Notes: generated from the letters alone by a model not told the origin. A stretch of DNA of 64,000 bases from Devosia sp. XK-2 (GCF_037113415.1 NZ_CP146608.1:2624501-2688500), one strand, 5' to 3'; shown: positions 8,111 through 19,122, counted from the stretch's first letter. Program-made: numbers and translations.

Positions 8111-8230
8111 TATGGACACTCGCAATTGCCTTGGTTTTGCGCCGGTTTCGCCCAAACTTGGCCAATATCCCCCTGCACCCGATCACGGTCTCGTGAAGAC
8201 ACCTAAACCCTTGACGATGAAAGTTTTCAG

Positions 8231-8659
8231 ATGAAACCGTTTGTGATCGCCGCCTCCCTCGCCGCCTGCCTGACCCTGACCGCCTGCGGCGATGCACCTG
8301 AACAACCGGCAGAAGCGGCGGCACCTGTGGAACAGGCAGCACCGACCCCTGCGCCGGCGCCCGAACCGACGCCTGTTGTCGACAATGAGCCGGAACCCGA
8401 AGCGCCGGCAATGACGATCGAAGTGCCTGCCGATGCCGTCATTCCTGGCACCGACACCACCGTTCAGGACGCCATGCAGTCCATGCAGGACCAGGTCGAA
8501 CAGCTTGAGCTGACCGACGCCGAGAAATTGCAGGCGGTCGCGGATGCCCGCGAACAGGCCGAGGCTGCCGCGAAGTCCGCCGGTCTCAGCGACGAGCAGG
8601 TCAAGCAGGCCGGCGACGCTGCCGAAGAGGCCGCCAAGGCCATGTTCGGCATCCAGTAA
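8231..8659 (+). CDS. Small Ala/Glu/Pro-rich lipoprotein, unknown function
   Basis: 142 aa. A lipoprotein signal peptide ends in LTAC (Cys19), so it should be lipid-anchored. After it comes a Pro-Ala-Glu linker (about residues 22-60) and then a helical, acidic C-terminal half with possible coiled coil (DAMQSMQDQVEQLEL, EQAEAAAKSAGLSDEQV). I do not recognise a named family. It stands alone between two terminators. A structural or envelope role is only a guess. Confidence 0.75.
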   Translation: MKPFVIAASLAACLTLTACGDAPEQPAEAAAPVEQAAPTPAPAPEPTPVVDNEPEPEAPAMTIEVPADAVIPGTDTTVQDAMQSMQDQVEQLELTDAEKLQAVADAREQAEAAAKSAGLSDEQVKQAGDAAEEAAKAMFGIQ

Positions 8660-8680
8660 GCGCTACCAGCACCAAATGAC

Positions 8681-8714
8681 GAAGGCCCCACAATCCTGTC
8701 GGGGCCTTCTTTTT
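8681..8714. terminator. Bidirectional terminator between convergent genes
   Basis: Stem AAGGCCCC / GGGGCCTT with a 10-base loop, then CTTTTTAT on the plus strand. It serves the lipoprotein gene and may also serve the convergent GlsB-type gene. Confidence 0.75.
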
Positions 8715-8723
8715 ATCCTCGTG

Positions 8724-8975
8724 TCAGGCCCGGCGCGCCAACTGGCCCCAGGCCAGAAGGATAATGACCGCGCCCACAATGGCACCGATAAAGTTGGCAC
8801 CGTCATTGGGCCCGTACCAACCGACCTGCTGCCCCAGCCAGGTCGCCAGCACCGAGCCGACAATGCCCAATACGGTGGTCAGAATAAACCCGCGCGGCTT
8901 GTGGTCGCCCGGCGTGATCCATTTGGCAATCAACCCAGCGAGGAACCCGATGATGATGGCCCAGATGATGCCCAT
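8724..8975 (-). CDS. GlsB/YeaQ/YmgE-family small membrane stress protein
   Basis: 83 aa, three hydrophobic helices, with the family pattern GIIWAIIIGFLAGLIAKW, GFILTTVLGIVGSVLA and FIGAIVGAVIILL. The function of the family is not settled; members are often induced in stress or stationary phase. The ATG at 8973-8975 was chosen because AGGAG sits at the right distance. I looked for an EcfG promoter upstream and did not find one, unlike the other small membrane proteins in this window. Confidence 0.88.
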   Translation of the reverse strand: MGIIWAIIIGFLAGLIAKWITPGDHKPRGFILTTVLGIVGSVLATWLGQQVGWYGPNDGANFIGAIVGAVIILLAWGQLARRA

Positions 8976-9142
8976 GCCCAATCTCCTTTGTTGATCGGGA
9001 ATTTGGTATTTTCCCAACAGGTTGCAAGGTGGCCCGCAAATTTGATCGGGCATCGTGATCGATAGGGGCGCAACCATCGCGGTGATGGGTCGTTGTGGGG
9101 CTGTTCAAGTGGGGGGCACATCCCACAAATGGAGTTCTGACT

Positions 9143-9730
9143 ATGAAGAAGACCATCATTGCGACCACCATCGCCGCCCTTTTTGCCTCGAGCGCCCTGC
9201 CGGCCATCGCCGCCAATTCGTCGCTCGACCTGAAGGCCGGCGCCGGGTTTGGCGTAAGTTCGGACATTCTGACCGCCCAGGCTGATGCAGGCGCAGATGC
9301 GGGTGTCGACGCAGGTGTCGATGCCGGCCTCGACGCTTCGGAAGGCGGCGTCAATGTGGACGCGGGTGTCGGTGCCAATGCGAACGCTAACGCAAATGCC
9401 TCGGCTGACGCGGCGGACGACACCTATGGTTCGGTCATGACCTCGATCAAGGCCAATGCCGATCTCGACCTGAGCGCCATTACCGAGGAGACGGACATCA
9501 CCATCGTCACCATCTCCTCGCTTAAGGGCAATGCCGAAACTGAAGCCGCTGCTCTCGACAATGAGCTGACGGCCAATGCCGAGGCGCAGGCTGGCCTGCA
9601 TGCGCGCATTTCGGACAATGCCGCCATCATGGCCGAGCTGGAAGCTGAAGGCTATGCGGTCGAGGATGTTGTCAGCCTCAAGACCAAGGCCGATGGCGCC
9701 GTCATCGTCTATGTCGACGACCGCGCATAA
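9143..9730 (+). CDS. Secreted protein with Asp-Ala-Gly repeats, unknown function
   Basis: 195 aa. A clear Sec signal peptide ends at about residue 24 (ALPAIAA). Residues about 50-95 are a low-complexity run built from DAG and NAN units (ADAGADAGVDAGVDAGLD, GANANANANA), followed by a more ordered C-terminal half (ITEETDITIVTISSL ... VEDVVSLKTKADGAVIVYVDD). The repeat and mature acidic composition suggest a cell-surface or matrix-type protein, but I know no family for it. GGAG lies 8 bases ahead of the ATG. Single gene with its own terminator. Confidence 0.75.
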   Translation: MKKTIIATTIAALFASSALPAIAANSSLDLKAGAGFGVSSDILTAQADAGADAGVDAGVDAGLDASEGGVNVDAGVGANANANANASADAADDTYGSVMTSIKANADLDLSAITEETDITIVTISSLKGNAETEAAALDNELTANAEAQAGLHARISDNAAIMAELEAEGYAVEDVVSLKTKADGAVIVYVDDRA

Positions 9731-9751
9731 TCGATCGCGTGATTGGAACTG

Positions 9752-9784
9752 AAAGGCCCCGGCAAATGCCGGGGCCTTTTTTTA
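9752..9784 (+). terminator. Strong terminator between the repeat protein and thuB
   Basis: Stem AAAGGCCCCGGC / GCCGGGGCC with loop AAAT and a run of seven T on the plus strand. It lies in the gap between convergent genes, so it may stop both. Confidence 0.88.
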
Positions 9785-9787
9785 CTT

Positions 9788-10831
9788 TCAGACGGTGTGC
9801 TCTGCCCGCTCGCGATCAGTCACGGTGGCCAAATCCAGCACTTTCTGGATATTGGTGGCATGGCGGAAGCTGGGCTCCAGATTTTGGCCCTTGCGGCACG
9901 CCTCAACAAAGCGCTCGTAATTGGTCGGTACCGGATCGACCTCGATTTCGGTCCAGGTGCCGGTTTCAGCGTCCTGCCCCAGGCAAGCATAGAGCTTAGA
10001 CCAGTCGTGGCGGTGCTGCACTTCCAGCGAGCCCAGCTCGCCATAGACGCGCAACCGCAATTCGTTGAAATGGCCGGTGGCCCAGCGCGAGGCATGGACA
10101 ACGCCCAGCGCGCCATTTTCAAGCTGCGCGGTCATGGCGAAACTGTCATTGGCGTCCAGGTCATATTCTCCGATCTTGTTGCCCGGCGCCTTGTCGAAGG
10201 TTTCCAGACGGCAAAACACTTTCGAGAAATCGCTCCCTGCGCCATACGCGGCGAAATCCAGGATATGGACGCCAATGTCGCCCAGAACGCCATTGGAACC
10301 GTGCTTTTTCGACAGGCGCCACAGCCATTGGCTCTCCGTGCGCCAATCCCCCCATGCGCGCGATACCAGCCAGCTCTGGAGATAGCTCGCCTCGAAATGC
10401 TTGACGGTCCCGACCTGGCCGGACTGCACGATTTCGCGCGCCTTCTGCAATTGGGCGACATTGCGATAGGTCAGGTTGACCATGTTGACCAGGCCCAGCC
10501 GCTCGGCCGTCTCGGTCATTTCCATGGCGCGAGTATGGTCGGTCGCCAGCGGCTTTTCGCAGAACACATGCTTGCCCGCCGCCAGCGCCGCCATGGTGGT
10601 GGGATAGTGCACACTATCCGGCGTCACATTGGCGACAGCGTCGAACTCGCCCCAGGCCAGCGCCGCATCCAGCGAGCCAAAGCCGCGTTCGATATTGTGC
10701 GCCGCGCAAAAGGCCTCCACCCGCGACGGATCGACGTCGACGCCGCCGGCAAGGGTAACCCCCTCGATATTGGCAAAACTCTTGGCATGCGTATTGGCCA
10801 TGCCGCCGGTACCCAGGATGAGGATACGCAT
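9788..10831 (-). CDS. thuB: ThuB, Gfo/Idh/MocA-family dehydrogenase of trehalose catabolism
   Basis: 347 aa NAD(P)-dependent sugar dehydrogenase. The Rossmann start is MRILILGTGGMANTHAKSF, and the conserved EKP motif is in HVFCEKPLATDH. In rhizobia ThuB acts with ThuA to oxidise imported trehalose, probably to the 3-keto sugar, in the cytoplasm. It is the last gene of thuEFGKAB, 129 bases after thuA; a repeat lies in that gap. Length and operon position match the known locus closely. Confidence 0.9.
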   Translation of the reverse strand: MRILILGTGGMANTHAKSFANIEGVTLAGGVDVDPSRVEAFCAAHNIERGFGSLDAALAWGEFDAVANVTPDSVHYPTTMAALAAGKHVFCEKPLATDHTRAMEMTETAERLGLVNMVNLTYRNVAQLQKAREIVQSGQVGTVKHFEASYLQSWLVSRAWGDWRTESQWLWRLSKKHGSNGVLGDIGVHILDFAAYGAGSDFSKVFCRLETFDKAPGNKIGEYDLDANDSFAMTAQLENGALGVVHASRWATGHFNELRLRVYGELGSLEVQHRHDWSKLYACLGQDAETGTWTEIEVDPVPTNYERFVEACRKGQNLEPSFRHATNIQKVLDLATVTDRERAEHTV

Positions 10832-10889
10832 ATTTCTATTCCTTGGCCGCCGAAAGCGACCGTTCGACTGTTGATTTCACACCGGCCTG

Positions 10890-10920
10890 TCCCCGCCGTG
10901 GCGGGGACCCCGGTTTAGCC
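10890..10920. repeat. Short palindromic repeat in the thuA-thuB gap
   Basis: TCCCCGC-N4-GCGGGGA (10890-10907) followed by a CCCCGGTTT tail. It resembles the element at 11812-11838 in layout; both look like small REP-type palindromes inserted within the operon. Confidence 0.5.
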
Positions 10921-10960
10921 ATAAGGGATATCATCCCCCGGCCAGGACCTTTCCCGGTGA

Positions 10961-11749
10961 CTAGCTCTTGACCTCGCCGGCATGATCGGCGGCGCTCAGC
11001 TTGGCGCCGCGCTCTTCAATCTTTTCGATCGCCTCGCCAACAGGCGTGTTCGGCGCCTTCATCAGATGAGCGTGTCGCTCGCCCTGATAGGCCCAGTTCA
11101 CCGCATTGCGCAGCACCTGACCCACATTGGTATCGTGATAGGTCGGATAGGTTTCGTGGCCGGGGCGGAAATAAAAGATATTGCCCGCGCCGCGGCGATA
11201 GGTCAGGCCCGAGCGGAACACTTCACCACCCTGGAACCAGGAAACGAACACGGTTTCGAGCGGCTCGGGCACAGTGAAGGGCTCGCCATACATTTCTTCA
11301 TATTCGAGCTCGAAATAGGCCGGAAGGCCCTTGGCGATCGGATGGCCGGGATTGACGACCCAGAGCCGTTCGCGCTCGCCAGCTTCGCGCCAATGCAGAT
11401 TGGCCGGCGATCCCATCAGGCCCCTGAACACCTTGGAATGGTGGCCCGAATGCAGAACGATCAGGCCCATGCCCTGCCAGACATGCTCCATGACACGCTT
11501 GACCACCGCATCGTCGACCTTGTCATGCGCCGCATGGCCCCACCAGAGCAAAACATCGGTATTGGCCAGCGCCTCTTCCGTACAACCATGTTCGGGTTCC
11601 TGAAGCGTGGTGGTCTTTACCTCCAGATTGGCGTCCTGGCGCAGAAGGGCGGCAATCTGGTTGTGCATGCCATTGGGGTAATTTTCGGCGACGACCTTGT
11701 TCTTCTGCTCGTGAACATTCTCGCCCCAGACCAGGGTACGGATCGGCAT
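10961..11749 (-). CDS. thuA: ThuA, trehalose utilisation protein
   Basis: 262 aa, the standard ThuA length. The family pattern begins [17 protein letters not shown] and continues [30 protein letters not shown] and [16 protein letters not shown]. It works with ThuB in conversion of trehalose or related disaccharides after uptake. It follows thuK by 167 bases, a gap that holds a palindromic repeat, and precedes thuB. All genes face the same way and are closed by the terminator at 9752. Confidence 0.92.
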   Translation of the reverse strand: MPIRTLVWGENVHEQKNKVVAENYPNGMHNQIAALLRQDANLEVKTTTLQEPEHGCTEEALANTDVLLWWGHAAHDKVDDAVVKRVMEHVWQGMGLIVLHSGHHSKVFRGLMGSPANLHWREAGERERLWVVNPGHPIAKGLPAYFELEYEEMYGEPFTVPEPLETVFVSWFQGGEVFRSGLTYRRGAGNIFYFRPGHETYPTYHDTNVGQVLRNAVNWAYQGERHAHLMKAPNTPVGEAIEKIEERGAKLSAADHAGEVKS

Positions 11750-11811
11750 GACGGTCTCCTAATATCAATATCCCGGCATGGGAGGCGCCGGGCGTTCTTG
11801 GTTTTGCGTCA

Positions 11812-11838
11812 TTCCCGCAAAATCGGGAACCCCTGTTT
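11812..11838. repeat. Short palindromic repeat in the thuK-thuA gap
   Basis: TTCCCG (11812-11817) pairs with CGGGAA (11824-11829), followed by CCCCTGTTT. A further TTCCCGCGGGA palindrome is nearby (about 11851-11861). Such elements can also stabilise or end part of the transcript. Confidence 0.45.
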
Positions 11839-11916
11839 GCTCAACTGAGGTTCCCGCGGGAGGACACGGTGTCGGAAAGGCAACGGCCAAACCACCGCCA
11901 CCTATTGCGTTTTCGT

Positions 11917-12921
<1,005 letters not shown>

Positions 12922-12933
12922 TTTGGCTTCTCC

Positions 12934-13778
<845 letters not shown>

Positions 13779-13779
<1 letters not shown>

Positions 13780-14759
13780 CAGCGGTCTCCCCCTTCGAAA
13801 TTGACCTTGCCCAGCCAGATATACAGGATGGTGAAGATGGCGATGAGCAGGAACAGCAGGGTCGACTGCGTCGATCCTTCAGCGAAATTGTTGAACTGAA
13901 ACAGGTTTTCCTGAGCCAGCACGGACATGGTCTTGGTGGCGCGCGAATTGGGCGTCAGCACATAGATCAGGTCGAAAATGCGCAGCGCGTCGAGCACGCG
14001 GAAGATGATCGCCACCATCAGCGCCGGCCGCACCAGCGGCAGGGTGATGCGGAAGAACTGCTTGACCGGATGCACGCCGTCGATCTCGGCCGCCTCATAG
14101 ATGTCCTTGGGGATCATCTGCAGGCCCGCCAGGATCAGCAGCGCCATGAAGGGCGTGGTCTTCCAGATATCCACGATCAGCACTGCGGTCATTGCGGTAT
14201 CGGCCGAAGCGGTCCAGGCGACCGGTGAAGCCAGCAGCCCCAGCTTCATGCCCAGATCATTGATGATGCCGAACTGATCGTTGAGCATCCAGCCCCACAT
14301 GCGGGCCGAAACAATGGTGGGAATGGCCCAGGGGATCAGGATAGCGGCGCGCACAATGCCCCGTCCGCGGAATTCGGCATTGAGCACCAGCGCCACGATC
14401 ATGCCCAGCACGGTTTCCCAAAGCACGGACCAGAAGGCGAAGCGCACCGTATTCCAGACCGCGTTCCACCAGTCCGGATCGGCCAACACGCCGCGATAGC
14501 GCACCGTGCCGCTTTCCAGCACCTGCCAGCGCAGGTAATTGCCAAAGCCGACCCACTCGGCCCCGTAAAGGTCATTGAGCGTCGCATCGGTGAAGGAGAA
14601 CCATATCGAGCGCACCAGCGGCCACCCGGCCACGATCGCCAGGGCGACCAGCATCGGAACCAGGAACCAGCGCGCGGCACGCACACGTTGCTGCAAAAGC
14701 TCCGATTTGATCTTGGTTGTATTCGCCGCCGCTATCGGCGCCATGGCGTCGGTCGCCAT
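13779..14759 (-). CDS. thuF: ThuF, trehalose ABC transporter inner-membrane permease
   Basis: 326 aa, with a long N-terminus and about six transmembrane helices. The EAA loop is present (YEAAEIDGVHPVKQFFRITLP). It forms the membrane channel with ThuG. It begins 86 bases after thuE; a strong stem-loop lies in that gap. Confidence 0.92.
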
Positions 14760-14790
14760 ACTCTTCTCCTCCCCAATCTATCAGAAGTCG

Positions 14791-14826
14791 CCGGGAGGGC
14801 GGCGGGTTTCCCAACCGCCCGCCCGG
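14791..14826 (-). promoter_or_regulatory. Stem-loop between thuE and thuF
   Basis: Arms CCGGGAGGGCGG (14791-14802) and CCGCCCGCCCGG (14815-14826) pair with one mismatch. It probably protects the thuE message from 3' decay or ends part of transcription, giving more binding protein than permease, as in mal-type operons. Confidence 0.6.
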
Positions 14827-14845
14827 CCAAGGCCGCCGGGAGGAC

Positions 14846-16114
14846 TTACCAGGCGTCGCCCTTGAGGTCTTGGAGGTCCGCCTCGAGTACTTCGAGGTTT
14901 TCCGCAGCAGTGCCATTGCCCGACAAGGTGTCGTGCACGGCGCTCCAGAACAGCGAGGAGACCTCGTTGTAATCGGTCTTGGTCGGAGCGGAGGGACGCG
15001 GCACCGCGTTCAGGAAAATATCCTTCCAGGCCGGGATGATCGGCTGAGCCGCCGCAACATCAGCATCGTCATAGAGCGAGATGATAGTGGGCAGGTTCGA
15101 CTGATTGATCGCGCGTTCCTTCTGCACTTCCGCCGAGCTCAGGAAGAGAGCCAGTTCGATGGCAGCCTCCGGATCGGGCGAATATTTGGAAACGGCAACG
15201 TTCCAGCCGCCCAGCGTTGCGGCGGAGCGGGCATCGGGACCATCACCCTTGGGCAGCGGCACCACGTCGAACTTGCCGGCGATCGGCGAGTCGGCGCCAT
15301 TGCCGAGCGAGTAGGCGTAGGGCCAGTTGCGGTGGAACACGGCATTGCCAAGCTGCCACACGCCACGGCTTTCTTCTTCCTGATAGGCCAGATTGCCTTC
15401 CGGCGAGATGGTGCCGATCCAGCCGGCAGCGCGATCGATAGCCGCCGCGGCCTGCGGATTATTGATCGAAATGGTGCCATCGGCCTCAACGATCTGGCCG
15501 CCGCCATTGGACATGACCCATTCCAGGGCATCACAGGTCAGGCCTTCATAGGCATTGCCCTGGAACACGAAGCCCCACATTTCCGAATTGCCGGCGGCAC
15601 GCTCGGCATCCATGATCTCCTTGGCGGTTGCCTCCATCTCGGCCCAGGTGGTCGGCGGCGTCTTGCCGTATTTTTCCAGAAGATCCGTGCGGTAGTAGAG
15701 TGCCGGGGCATCGGTGAAGGCCGGCAGGGCGACGAGCTTGCCATCCACGGTCTGCGACTCGATGATCGAGGGGAAGTGCTGATCAACGACATCGGCGGCA
15801 GCCTCTGTCAGGTCCAGGAACTGATCGGCGAGCTGCGGCGCCCAGATCACGTCGGTCTGGTAAACGTCGATATCGGTATTGCCCGCGGCAAGCCACAGAC
15901 GATACTGGCCGAACTGGTCGGTCGTCGAAGAGGGCATCGGGACCACGGTCACCGTGTGGCCGGTTTCGGCTTCGAACTTGTCCAGCTGGCTGCGCAGGAA
16001 GGCAAGGCCATTGCCGGTGTCGCCCGACACAATGGAAAGTTCGGCCGCCTGGGCCGCACCGGCCACCAGCGTCACGCTTGCCATCATGGAAACGAGCAGC
16101 GTTTTCAATTTCAT
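14846..16114 (-). CDS. thuE: ThuE, periplasmic trehalose-binding protein
   Basis: 422 aa extracellular solute-binding protein of the maltose-binding type. A Sec signal peptide ends in AAQAAE (about residue 23). The body has the usual SLDK-free sugar-binding pattern (GHTVTVVPMPSSTTDQFGQY, then LPAFTDAPALYYRTDLLEKYG). It delivers trehalose or a related disaccharide to ThuFGK. GGGAGGA precedes the ATG. First gene of thuEFGKAB; the promoter region is shared with divergent thuR. Confidence 0.92.
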   Translation of the reverse strand: MKLKTLLVSMMASVTLVAGAAQAAELSIVSGDTGNGLAFLRSQLDKFEAETGHTVTVVPMPSSTTDQFGQYRLWLAAGNTDIDVYQTDVIWAPQLADQFLDLTEAAADVVDQHFPSIIESQTVDGKLVALPAFTDAPALYYRTDLLEKYGKTPPTTWAEMEATAKEIMDAERAAGNSEMWGFVFQGNAYEGLTCDALEWVMSNGGGQIVEADGTISINNPQAAAAIDRAAGWIGTISPEGNLAYQEEESRGVWQLGNAVFHRNWPYAYSLGNGADSPIAGKFDVVPLPKGDGPDARSAATLGGWNVAVSKYSPDPEAAIELALFLSSAEVQKERAINQSNLPTIISLYDDADVAAAQPIIPAWKDIFLNAVPRPSAPTKTDYNEVSSLFWSAVHDTLSGNGTAAENLEVLEADLQDLKGDAW

Positions 16115-16238
16115 TGGAAATCCTCCCGAAAAGACATGTCATGGGGAGGTCATACCGAACTGACCCTGCGCCAAGGCGCCAGGCCAATTCTCCTCCCCTA
16201 CAAAAGCACCCGCTGAACCGATTTTGCCGTTCAGATTT

Positions 16239-16248
16239 AAAGCGCTTT
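16239..16248. promoter_or_regulatory. Candidate ThuR operator 1
   Basis: AAAGCGCTTT, a perfect palindrome with the central CG typical of LacI-family operators, about 125 bases ahead of thuE. Confidence 0.55.
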
Positions 16249-16422
16249 GGAAGATAAGGAACCAGAGCCCCGAAAAACTGTCAAGCGCCGCAGGAGGTGA
16301 TTTCTTGAACTTTTCCGCAGACGGAGTAATTTTAACTGCAAAATCAAAGTGTTGAAAAGATGGGAGCATTTCTCTCGCCGAAAATTGTCAAACAGAGAGT
16401 GATGTACGCACCTCATTTGCCT

Positions 16423-16464
16423 GAAACGATTGCATGGGCTTGCTTCAAAATTTGAAATCGCTTT
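16423..16464. promoter_or_regulatory. Candidate ThuR operators 2 and 3
   Basis: GAAACGATTG (16423-16432) and AAATCGCTTT (16455-16464), both fitting the LacI-type pattern AAnCGnTT. They are 32 bases apart centre to centre, about three helical turns, so a tetramer or looping arrangement is possible. They lie 140-180 bases ahead of thuR. Confidence 0.5.
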
Positions 16465-16602
16465 GAATAGGTTTGGGAGGAGAATGGCATAACCCCTCTA
16501 TTCAAGGGGACATGTCTGCCCTAATGGCTGAAACGACCGGCTTTTCGCCTTTGCAGCGGACTATCGACCGGAGCGTCAAACCTTACGGGCCGTAACGCCG
16601 CA

Positions 16603-17622
16603 ATGAGATTGAAGGACCTCGCCGAGCATCTCGGCCTGTCGCAAACCACGGTCAGCCGTGCGCTCAACGGCTATCCGGAAGTCAATGAAGCCACACGCCG
16701 GCGCGTGGCCGAGGCAGCCAACCTGTTGGGCTATAGACCCAATGCCAGCGCCCTGCGCCTGGCCACCGGTCGCGCCGGTGCGGTCGGCCTGGTATTGCGC
16801 GGCGCCGATGAACTGGGGCCGCATATGTCCGAGTTTCTCTCTGGCGTCGGCAGCTATATGGCGTCCCAGGAAATCGACATGCTGGTGTCCACCGTTGCCA
16901 GCCACCAGGAAGAGCTGGCGGCCTATCGCCGCCTGGCGGCCAGCCAGAAGGTGGATGCCGTCATCCTCCATTCGCCCACCATCAGCGACGAGCGAGCCGA
17001 ATTGCTGATGGAGCTCAAGGTTCCCTTCGTGCTTCATGGCCGGACCAATATCGGCCAGCCCGTGGCCTGGCTCGACATTGACAATACCAGCGCCCTGGAG
17101 CGCGCCACCAGCCACCTGCTCGATCTGGGTCACAAGCGCATCGCCCTGCTGAACGGCGTCAAGGGTCGCACCTTTGCCGAACACCGGGAGATCGGTTATC
17201 ACGCCGCCCTGACAGCGCGCGACGTGCCGGTCGATCCCGCGCTCCTGGGCAATTCCGCCTTCACCGACGAAATCGCCTTCCGCATGGCCCAGGCCATGCT
17301 CGAATTGCGGCCCCGGCCGACCGCTTTCCTGGCCGGTTCGATGATGACCGCCCTCGGCGTCTTCCGGGCCATCCGCCAGGCAGGGCTGCAGCTGGGCACC
17401 GACGTTTCCATGATCGCCCATGACGACGTCTTCCCCTATCTCAATGCCGACAACATGTATCCCACCATGTCCACGACGCGGTCGTCCATCCGCCAGGCGG
17501 GGACACGCATAGCCGAGCTGATCACACAGATTCTGGCCGGCAAGCCGCCGGCGGACGTCCATGAACTCTGGCCCGTGGAACTGGTTTTGCGCGAAAGTTC
17601 GGGCCCGGCACCAAAGCGCTGA
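16603..17622 (+). CDS. thuR: ThuR, LacI-family repressor of the thu operon
   Basis: 339 aa. The N-terminal helix-turn-helix is MRLKDLAEHLGLSQTTVSRALNG shortened to residues 1-23, with hinge region VAEAANLLGYRPNASA. A periplasmic-binding-protein-like sensor domain follows (about 60-335). It likely represses thuEFGKAB until trehalose is present. It is divergent from thuE, as in the known rhizobial locus, and the intergenic region has three LacI-type palindromes. Confidence 0.9.
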   Translation: MRLKDLAEHLGLSQTTVSRALNGYPEVNEATRRRVAEAANLLGYRPNASALRLATGRAGAVGLVLRGADELGPHMSEFLSGVGSYMASQEIDMLVSTVASHQEELAAYRRLAASQKVDAVILHSPTISDERAELLMELKVPFVLHGRTNIGQPVAWLDIDNTSALERATSHLLDLGHKRIALLNGVKGRTFAEHREIGYHAALTARDVPVDPALLGNSAFTDEIAFRMAQAMLELRPRPTAFLAGSMMTALGVFRAIRQAGLQLGTDVSMIAHDDVFPYLNADNMYPTMSTTRSSIRQAGTRIAELITQILAGKPPADVHELWPVELVLRESSGPAPKR

Positions 17623-17773
17623 CCGTCGTCGCGCCACGCGCCACCCCCGTCGGCCGCCGCGCGGGACCTCTTGATTCTGCCACATTGCCCGTCTGCTGTG
17701 GTAACCGATTAGTGCTTGTCGCGTTCGGCGGCGCAGCGCTATCACTACATCCATCACGCGTCCGGAGTTGCCA

Positions 17774-18607
17774 ATGCCTTCGCCTTTCGTCACGACCGCC
17801 TGGCTCGCCGATCACCTGGACGACCCGGACGTGGCTGTCGTCGATGCCAGTTGGCACCTGCCGAACGCAGCGCGCAATGCCCAAGCCGAATATCTCGCGG
17901 GTCACATTCCCGGCGCCGTGTTCTTCGATATCGACGGCATTGCCGACACCACCACAGACCTGCCGCATATGCTGCCCAGTCCGGCCGATTTCGCCCGAGC
18001 CGTCGGCGCATTGGGCATCAGCGAGGACATGACCATTGTCGTCTATGACGAGGTCGGGCTTTTCAGCGCCCCACGCGTCTGGTGGACTTTTCGCAGCTTC
18101 GGCGCAACCAAGGTTTTCATGCTCGAAGGCGGCGGCCCCAAATGGCGTGCGGAAAAGCGCCCCACGCAAATCGGTCTGGTGCCACGCCAGAAAGTCAGTT
18201 TCGACGCCAGATTTGACACCGATGCCGCGGTCGATTTCGAAACCGTCTCGGCCAATTTGCGCAGCCACGCCGCGCAGGTGGTCGATGCGCGTCCCGCGCC
18301 GCGCTTTCACGGTGAAGTGCCCGAACCGCGCAAGGGTCTCAAATCGGGTCATATCCCGGCCAGCCTCAACGTGCCGGTGAGCCTGCTTACCGAAGGCGGC
18401 AAGCTCAAAGCGCCCGACGAATTGCGCACCATCTTTGCCGATCGCGGCGTCGACCTGCAAAAGCCACTCATTGCCTCGTGTGGCTCGGGTATAACCGCGG
18501 TCACCCTGGCGCTTGCCCTTGAACAAGCCGGTGCCCGGGACGTTGCCGTCTATGACGGCTCCTGGGCCGAATGGGGCGCCCACAAGGATGCTGAGATAGA
18601 GAGCTGA
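17774..18607 (+). CDS. sseA: 3-mercaptopyruvate sulfurtransferase (two rhodanese domains)
   Basis: 277 aa. Two rhodanese domains are seen, residues about 5-125 and 155-270. The catalytic loop is CGSGITA in the second domain, the CG[S/T]G[V/I]T type of mercaptopyruvate sulfurtransferases rather than thiosulfate rhodaneses. It moves sulfur from 3-mercaptopyruvate to thiols or cyanide in the cytoplasm. The ATG at 17774 has GGAG upstream; a TTG two codons earlier is less likely. Confidence 0.9.
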   Translation: MPSPFVTTAWLADHLDDPDVAVVDASWHLPNAARNAQAEYLAGHIPGAVFFDIDGIADTTTDLPHMLPSPADFARAVGALGISEDMTIVVYDEVGLFSAPRVWWTFRSFGATKVFMLEGGGPKWRAEKRPTQIGLVPRQKVSFDARFDTDAAVDFETVSANLRSHAAQVVDARPAPRFHGEVPEPRKGLKSGHIPASLNVPVSLLTEGGKLKAPDELRTIFADRGVDLQKPLIASCGSGITAVTLALALEQAGARDVAVYDGSWAEWGAHKDAEIES

Positions 18608-18660
18608 GCGGGAACCCTCACGACGCCCGCACCCTTCCTGTCAAGACAGAAGGTGTCCCC

Positions 18661-19122
18661 ATGCCAACCCAGCCCGACTACCTTGCCCACTTTCGTCGAT
18701 ATGCCGAGGCCTATGAGCAATCACTCGGCGACCATGTCGAGGCCGATCTCATCCGTTCCTTCTTTGCCGATGATATCATGGCCCCGGCGACATCGGGGGG
18801 CATCAACGTCGGCAAGAATGACCGGGGTTTTGTGCAGACGCTCAAGCAGGGCTATCAGTTCTACAAGGCAATCGGCACGACGAGCATGCAGGTGCGGCGC
18901 GTCGACGTGACCGAGATTGCTTACAATCACGACAGCGTCCGGGTCTTCTACACCTCCGGCTATCGCCGGAAGGATGGATCCGATCTCACCATCGACTTCG
19001 ACGTCACCTACCTTGCCCAGAGGACCGATGACGGACCGAAGATTTTTGCCTTCATCGCTGGCGACGAGATGGGCCTCTACCAGCAGTACGGCCTTGTCGA
19101 TAACGAGGGCAAACCGCTCTAG
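18661..19122 (+). CDS. NTF2/SnoaL-like fold protein, unknown function
   Basis: 153 aa cytoplasmic protein. The helical start (YLAHFRRYAEAYEQS) followed by alternating strands (VRRVDVTEIAYNHDSVRVFYTSGYRRKDG ... KIFAFIAGDE, shortened) is typical of NTF2-like proteins that include small isomerases, hydrolases and ligand-binding proteins. No catalytic residues can be assigned. It lies 53 bases after sseA on the same strand and may be cotranscribed. It overlaps the end of the convergent methyltransferase pseudogene by four bases. Confidence 0.72.
   Translation: MPTQPDYLAHFRRYAEAYEQSLGDHVEADLIRSFFADDIMAPATSGGINVGKNDRGFVQTLKQGYQFYKAIGTTSMQVRRVDVTEIAYNHDSVRVFYTSGYRRKDGSDLTIDFDVTYLAQRTDDGPKIFAFIAGDEMGLYQQYGLVDNEGKPL

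Larger units (their letters stand above)
16115..16602. promoter_or_regulatory. thuE-thuR divergent promoter region (488 bases)
   Basis: A gene-free stretch, more AT-rich than its surroundings, between the two divergent units. It holds three LacI-type pseudo-palindromes, listed separately, that probably bind ThuR. No other gene or RNA is apparent. Confidence 0.7.

Noticed and set aside
8976..9142. EcfG promoter sought ahead of the GlsB-type gene and the repeat protein gene
   Set aside because: No GGAAC with CGTT at 16-17 bases in either orientation.
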